17,542 nt of DNA from the NCBI GenBank assembly GCA_964618065.1, contig CAZTZK010000037.1, positions 1-17,542 of the forward strand, in the 5' to 3' direction. Both the position numbers and the translations under genes were made by a program. The notes beneath the pieces are model-generated. The model made no database searches. It was given only the letters and a program-made list of their open reading frames with translations, and was not told the DNA's origin. Below are positions 13,209 to 17,542 of the stretch, piece by piece. This DNA comes from M55B174 sp964618065 (lineage in GTDB: Bacteria; Patescibacteriota; Minisyncoccia; CAIUEV01; JAHKAQ01). Each line of letters begins with the position of its first letter. Within the stretch, counting starts at the first letter, position 1.

Positions 13209-14705
13209 ATGATTAATAAAATTAAAGGGATTGACATTCAAGAACTTTCGGGAGCTACGGCCCAAATCTGCGATGAAAAAGGATTAGGAAAAGAAAAAGT
13301 TTTAACAATAATAGAAGAAGCTTTAGCTGCTGCTTACAAAAAAGATTACGGGAAAAAGGGCCAAATTATAAAAGCTAAATTTAATCCCAAAGAGCAAACC
13401 GTCTCCTTCTTTCAAATTAAAGAAGTTGTAGATAAAAAAACTCGTCTTCCAGAAACAGAAAATTATAAAGTGGAAGATAAATCTCCCCAAACCGAAATAG
13501 CAGATGAAAGAGAAAAAACAGAAGAAGATAAAGAAGAAAAAATTCCCTATTTTAAAAAAGAAAAGGATATTTATTTAAAAGACGCCAAAAAAATTAAAAA
13601 AGATGTTGAGGTAGGAGATCAAATAACCATTAAATTAAAAACGGAAACGCAATTTGGAAGAGTGGCTGCTCAAAGTGCCAAACAAGTAATTATTCAAAAA
13701 CTAAGAGAAGCCGAAAAGGAAATTCTTTATGAAGAATTTAAGAATAAAGAAGGTAAGGTGATAACAGCTACTGTCCAACACATAGAAGGTCGCAATGTTC
13801 ATTTGGATTTAGGTAAAATGACTGGTGTTCTTCTCCCTACAGAACAAGTACCCACGGAGAATTATAGAGCAGGGCAAAAAATAAAAGTATATGTTGAAAA
13901 AGTAGAAAAAGGCATTAGAGACACAGCGATGATCCTCTCTCGTTCTAATCCTAATTTAGTTAGTCAATTATTTAATCTTGAAGTACCGGAGATATTTACT
14001 GGAACAGTTGTTATTAAATCCATAGCAAGAGAGGCAGGCTCCCGTTCTAAAATAGCCGTTAAGTCTTTAGAAGAAGGGGTTGATCCAATAGGATCTTGTG
14101 TCGGGCAAAAAGGAATTAGAGTTCAAGCTGTGATAGACGAATTGGGAGGAGAAAAAATTGATATCATTGAATATAATAAAAACGTAAAAACTTTTATTAT
14201 TCATTCTCTATCCCCTGCAAAAATTAAATATGTTGATCTTGTAGATAAAAAAGAGAAAAAGGCTATTGTTTATGTTGATTCAGATCAATTAAGTTTAGCT
14301 ATCGGAAGAAAAGGACAAAATGTCCGCTTAGCTGCAAAACTAACTGGTTGGAAAATAGACATTGCTGACCAAGAAGAAAAAGAAGAAGAGCAAGAAATTG
14401 AACCAAAAGAGGAAGGAAAAGCCAAAGATAGTGATAAGAAAAAAAATAAGACAGAACAAATAGAAAAGAAAAAAAAGAAGTCAGTAAAAAATAAGAAAAG
14501 GGTAATTTCCAAAACAGAAAAAGAAAGAACAACAACTAGGCAGAAGAAAAAATTGGCTAAAACTAAAAATAAAGAAAAAGTAAAAAAAGAAAGTAAGCAG
14601 GAAAAAATAGAGTCTTCTCAAGAAGAAAAAAAAGTTTCTAAAAATAATAAATCTGCAGACAAGTCTGGAAAAGAAATTAAGTCTAAAATTGAGCAGAAAT
14701 CTTAA
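13209..14705 (+). CDS. nusA: Transcription termination/antitermination factor NusA
   Basis: RNA polymerase-associated factor controlling pausing, termination and antitermination. 498 residues. N-terminal polymerase-binding domain 1-175, interrupted at about 78-118 by an acidic, probably disordered insertion; the rest shows the family run QSAKQVIIQKLREAEKE (155-171). S1 domain about 180-245 (EGKVITATVQHIEGRNVHLDLG). KH1 about 285-345 with GQKG (299-302) and KH2 about 350-386 with GRKG (366-369). Instead of the acidic repeats of E. coli NusA there is a Lys/Glu-rich tail of about 110 residues (388-498). The gene follows the initiator tRNA and a leader with a terminator; rimP, which sits between them in E. 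coli, is absent, and infB does not follow. No Shine-Dalgarno sequence at the ATG. Confidence 0.95.
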   Translation: MINKIKGIDIQELSGATAQICDEKGLGKEKVLTIIEEALAAAYKKDYGKKGQIIKAKFNPKEQTVSFFQIKEVVDKKTRLPETENYKVEDKSPQTEIADEREKTEEDKEEKIPYFKKEKDIYLKDAKKIKKDVEVGDQITIKLKTETQFGRVAAQSAKQVIIQKLREAEKEILYEEFKNKEGKVITATVQHIEGRNVHLDLGKMTGVLLPTEQVPTENYRAGQKIKVYVEKVEKGIRDTAMILSRSNPNLVSQLFNLEVPEIFTGTVVIKSIAREAGSRSKIAVKSLEEGVDPIGSCVGQKGIRVQAVIDELGGEKIDIIEYNKNVKTFIIHSLSPAKIKYVDLVDKKEKKAIVYVDSDQLSLAIGRKGQNVRLAAKLTGWKIDIADQEEKEEEQEIEPKEEGKAKDSDKKKNKTEQIEKKKKKSVKNKKRVISKTEKERTTTRQKKKLAKTKNKEKVKKESKQEKIESSQEEKKVSKNNKSADKSGKEIKSKIEQKS

Positions 14706-14749
14706 AGGAAAAATCTTTAGGAATAATCTTAATTTATAATTTTTAAAAG

Positions 14750-15682
14750 ATGGAAAAAATAATAGTTATAGGGCATAAAAATCAAGATACTGATGCTACC
14801 GCGGCAGCTATGGTAATGGCAGAACTTTTGAATAAGACTAAACAGTGGGAAGCCACCGCTAATATATTTGATAAACCGAATCAAGAAACCGCTTACATCC
14901 TTAAACGTTTTAATATAAAAGAACCAGCTAAATTAAAGATCGGGAAAAATAAAAATTTTTTCTTGGTAGATTTTAATGAGGAAGATCAATCCCCTATTCC
15001 TTTTAATAAAATAGAAATTCAAGGTTTAGTAGACCACCATAAGTTAAATATAAAATTAGCTAAAGATTATCCAATAATCTTTAGAGTTGAACCTATAGGA
15101 AGCGCTTGCAGCATTATTGCTAAGATGTATCAAGATTATAAAATTAAAATCAACAAAAAAATAGCAACCCTTTTACTTTGTGGCATAATTTCAGACACGC
15201 TTAAATTTGCTTCTCCGACAACTACCAAGGAAGACGAACAAATAGCTAAAACTCTAGCCAAAATTGCTAAAATTGATATTGAAGAATTAGCCAATAAGAT
15301 GTTTGAAGCCAAATCTAATTTAGATAAGCTTACCCCTCAAGAAATTATCTCTTCAGATTATAAAGAATACCATTTTGGAAAGAGCAAAATAGGTATTGGA
15401 GTTTTAGAAACAATTAATCCCGCTTCTGCTTTTAAAAAAGAACGCGAGATTCGTAAAGCTTCAAGTGAATTAAAAAAGAATAAAAAACTAGATTTTATTT
15501 TTTTCGGAGTAGTTGATATTTTGAAAAAAAGTACCAGCTTTTTTCTAATCGGAAGTGAAGAAGAAGAATTGGCTATTAAAGCTTTTAGAAAAAAGAAAGT
15601 GACAAACGGAATTATTGAACTCCCCGGAACGACTTCTCGTAAAAAACAAATTGTTCCCGCCTTTATGAAAATCCTAAAATAA
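14750..15682 (+). CDS. ppaC: Manganese-dependent inorganic pyrophosphatase (family II, DHH-DHHA2)
   Basis: Cytoplasmic enzyme that hydrolyses pyrophosphate to phosphate and so drives nucleic acid and protein synthesis forward. 310 residues, the usual size. Metal ligands fall at or within one residue of the B. subtilis positions: His9, Asp13, Asp15 in GHKNQDTD (8-15), Asp74 in LVDFNE (72-77), His97 in VDHH (94-97) and Asp149 in ISDT (147-150). The C-terminal DHHA2 domain carries the substrate-binding SRKKQ (296-300). Two changes from consensus: GHKNP is GHKNQ and VDHNE is VDFNE. It follows nusA by 44 bases; a perfect TATAAT (14735-14740) sits nine bases before the ATG but has no good -35 partner, so a nearly leaderless extra transcript is only possible. 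Confidence 0.95.
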   Translation: MEKIIVIGHKNQDTDATAAAMVMAELLNKTKQWEATANIFDKPNQETAYILKRFNIKEPAKLKIGKNKNFFLVDFNEEDQSPIPFNKIEIQGLVDHHKLNIKLAKDYPIIFRVEPIGSACSIIAKMYQDYKIKINKKIATLLLCGIISDTLKFASPTTTKEDEQIAKTLAKIAKIDIEELANKMFEAKSNLDKLTPQEIISSDYKEYHFGKSKIGIGVLETINPASAFKKEREIRKASSELKKNKKLDFIFFGVVDILKKSTSFFLIGSEEEELAIKAFRKKKVTNGIIELPGTTSRKKQIVPAFMKILK

Positions 15683-15698
15683 TTTTTAAAAATAGTTT

Positions 15699-16997
15699 AT
15701 GGAAAAAGTTAGTATTAAAAAACTTCCCCATTCAAAAATAGAATTTGAAATTTCCATACCTTCAAAAGAGTTAAAAACTTTTTTAAAAAAGGCAGCCGAA
15801 GAATATTCTCAAGAGAATCCCCTACCCGGCTTTAGACCGGGAAAAGCTTCTTTAGAGGCAGTAGAAAGAAAAATTGGTAAAAAAGCTTTAGAAGAAAAAG
15901 CTCAAGAATTAGCAGTAAAGGAAAAATATTTACAAATTCTAAAAAACCAGAAAATAGAAGCAATTGAATATCCAAAAATAGTTCCTAAAAAAAACACAAA
16001 GGGAACAAAAATAAAATTCAAAGTAACAGTATCTGTTTTTCCTGAAATAAAACTCTGCAATCTCAGAAAATTAACAATAAAGAAGCCCCAATTGGAAAAA
16101 ATTAAGGTCAACCCTATAGAAGTTGACTTAGCTATAGATAGAATAAGAAAAATGAGAGCTAAATTAATAACCGTTAATAGAAAGGTAGAAATGGGAGACC
16201 GAGTAGAAATTAATTTTAAATTATCAATGAAAGGCGTTCCTTTAGAGGGAGGCACTAGTTTAAATCATCCTCTTATCATTGGAGATAATAAATTTATTCC
16301 CGGCTTTGAAGATAAATTACTTGGAATGAAAAAAGATGAAACCAAAAAGTTTAAATTAAACTTTCCCAAGGACTACTATGATAAGAAACTTCGAGGTAAA
16401 GAAGGAGAATTTGAAGTAAAAATAAAACTCGTTCAAAAACAAGAACTCCCCGAATTAAATGATGATTTTGTTAAGAGCAACGGCAACTTTGCCAATGTAG
16501 AAGAATTTAAAAAGAATATGCAAGAAAGTATAAAAAATGAAAAAAGAGAACGTCAACTTAATTTAGCCTTGAATGAATTATTTGAAGCCATTATTAAAAA
16601 TTCAACAGCAGAAATTCCAAACGTTTTAATAGATGAAGAAAAAGGAAAAATGTTTGCTGAATTAGAACAAAATGTTGCTAAAATGGGTCTAGATATGAAA
16701 ACCTATTTAGATCAAATTAAACAAACAAAAGAAAAGATTCTAGATGGTTGGAATGAAGATGCGGAAAAAAGAATTAAAATAAGTTTAGCATTGAAAAAAA
16801 TTGCCGCTGAACAAAAATTAAAAATCAGTAAAAAAGAGATAACAGAAGGAGCAAAGAAGATTATGGAAGATTTGAAAAAAGAAGCTCCGGCAAAAGCCGA
16901 AGAGCTTGACCTGCAAGATTTGAAGCGATATGTTAAAGTATTAATAATCAATGAAAAAGCGGTTGAATGGTTAAAAAAAGAAATTTTAAATATCTAA
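15699..16997 (+). CDS. tig: Trigger factor, ribosome-associated chaperone
   Basis: ATP-independent chaperone that binds the ribosome near the tunnel exit and shields nascent chains. 432 residues, normal length. Ribosome-binding N-domain 1-about 115 with the signature PGFRPGKA (43-50). FKBP-type prolyl isomerase domain about 163-247 (GDRVEINFKLSMKG, IIGDNKFIPGFEDKLLGM). C-terminal helical arms 248-432, starting with PELNDDFVKS. It begins 16 bases after ppaC and ends four bases before clpP. The tig-clpP(-clpX) order is widespread in bacteria and links folding with degradation. No Shine-Dalgarno sequence precedes the ATG. Confidence 0.96.
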   Translation: MEKVSIKKLPHSKIEFEISIPSKELKTFLKKAAEEYSQENPLPGFRPGKASLEAVERKIGKKALEEKAQELAVKEKYLQILKNQKIEAIEYPKIVPKKNTKGTKIKFKVTVSVFPEIKLCNLRKLTIKKPQLEKIKVNPIEVDLAIDRIRKMRAKLITVNRKVEMGDRVEINFKLSMKGVPLEGGTSLNHPLIIGDNKFIPGFEDKLLGMKKDETKKFKLNFPKDYYDKKLRGKEGEFEVKIKLVQKQELPELNDDFVKSNGNFANVEEFKKNMQESIKNEKRERQLNLALNELFEAIIKNSTAEIPNVLIDEEKGKMFAELEQNVAKMGLDMKTYLDQIKQTKEKILDGWNEDAEKRIKISLALKKIAAEQKLKISKKEITEGAKKIMEDLKKEAPAKAEELDLQDLKRYVKVLIINEKAVEWLKKEILNI

Positions 16998-17001
16998 AAA
17001 T

Positions 17002-17542
17002 ATGTTAATTCCTACAGTAATTGAAAAAACACCTTTAGGAGAAAGAGTTTATGACATTTACTCAAGACTTTTAAAAGAAAGGATTGTTTTTATTGGAGGA
17101 ATAATAAATGATGAAATTGCCAATATTGTAATTGCTCAGTTTCTTTTTTTAGAAAGTCAAAGCAAAGAAGAAGATATAAAATTTTATATTAATTCCCCTG
17201 GAGGTAGTGTTACCGCCGGTTTAGCAATTTACGATACAATGAATTATGTAAAATGTGATGTTTCTACAATTTGTGTAGGAATGGCAGCCAGTATGGGAGC
17301 CGTTCTTTTATCGTCCGGTGCTTCAAAAAAACGTTTGGCTCTCCCAAATTCCGAAATCATGCTTCATCAGGTAGCAGGTGGCGCAGAAGGCCAAGCTTCT
17401 GATATTGAAATTTCAGCTAAACATATTTTAGAAACCAAAGAAAAAGTTAATAAAATTTTAGCTCGCAATACTCGGCAAAAAATAGCAAGAATTGAGAAAG
17501 ATACCGACCGTGATTTTCACATGGATGCTCAAGAAGCAAAAA
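17002..17542 (+). CDS. clpP: ATP-dependent Clp protease proteolytic subunit ClpP (3' end cut by window)
   Basis: Serine protease that forms a double heptameric barrel and degrades proteins fed by ClpX or ClpA/C. The window holds 180 codons from the ATG at 17002, nearly the whole of a protein of about 195 residues. It begins MLIPTVIEKT and contains INSPGGSV (63-70), the catalytic Ser97 in GMAASMGAV, His122 in MLHQVAGG and Asp171 in IEKDTDRDF, the same numbering as mature E. coli ClpP. FHMDAQEA replaces the more usual NFMSAEEA after it. It starts four bases after tig, so the two are co-transcribed; clpX would be expected next. The start is fixed by the match to the family N-terminus (IPTVIE). 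Confidence 0.96.
   Translation, partial: MLIPTVIEKTPLGERVYDIYSRLLKERIVFIGGIINDEIANIVIAQFLFLESQSKEEDIKFYINSPGGSVTAGLAIYDTMNYVKCDVSTICVGMAASMGAVLLSSGASKKRLALPNSEIMLHQVAGGAEGQASDIEISAKHILETKEKVNKILARNTRQKIARIEKDTDRDFHMDAQEAK

Noticed and set aside
14285..14535. Two overlapping frames antisense to the nusA tail, membrane-like
   Set aside because: Poly-Phe/Leu/Ser sequence is what antisense of a Lys-rich tail gives; not a gene.
15902..16255. Open frame of 117 codons antisense to tig
   Set aside because: The hydrophobic, Phe-rich translation is the mirror of Lys/Glu-rich trigger factor codons; no family match or start signal.
1..17542. CRISPR array, transposon or prophage
   Set aside because: No spaced repeats, no transposase or phage gene; gene content is housekeeping throughout.

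Overview
The window is AT-rich and packed with housekeeping genes, most separated by only a few bases. The gene complement points to a reduced-genome bacterium of the Candidate Phyla Radiation (Patescibacteria, most like the Parcubacteria). Evidence for this is the short prolyl-tRNA synthetase with a zinc ribbon in place of the editing domain, a very short SMC protein, an EADEY-type MurC, a family II pyrophosphatase and almost no Shine-Dalgarno sequences. UGA is used as a normal stop (mreB, trmD), so the recoded Gracilibacteria/SR1 lineages do not fit. This assignment is an inference from family features, not from a phylogeny.

Layout. Positions 1-84 hold the start of a GIY-YIG nuclease gene on the minus strand, next to REP-like hairpins (112-162). 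From 7939 down to 226 a leftward gene train runs trmD, ftsW, murG, murC, murB, proS, mreB: tRNA methylation, then lipid II synthesis and the SEDS glycosyltransferase, then a tRNA synthetase and the rod-shape actin. A near-consensus internal promoter (2592-2619) precedes proS-mreB and fixes the proS start. A 32-bp perfect palindrome overlaps the murC stop.

At 8001-8542 a rightward khpA gene (KH-domain RNA-binding protein) has an excellent promoter and shares a bidirectional terminator with a converging leftward two-component operon: an OmpR-type response regulator and a soluble GAF-like histidine kinase (10545-8564). The regulator is divergent from a rightward smc gene (10738-12921) encoding only 727 residues, with both ATPase halves but no recognisable hinge.

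The right part (12979-17542) is a rightward expression and proteostasis cluster: initiator tRNA, a leader with promoter and terminator, nusA, a manganese-dependent pyrophosphatase (ppaC), trigger factor (tig) and clpP, which is cut by the window end. The initiator tRNA next to nusA recalls the E. coli metY-rimP-nusA operon without rimP. The tRNA itself is unusual: C33 instead of U33, an unpaired A1/A72 and an A-U pair at 29-41.

I see no CRISPR array, no defence island, no insertion sequence with a transposase and no multi-gene cluster of unknown function. The best candidates for something undescribed are the hinge-less mini-SMC, the C33 initiator tRNA, the nusA leader and the palindromic repeat at the murC stop.
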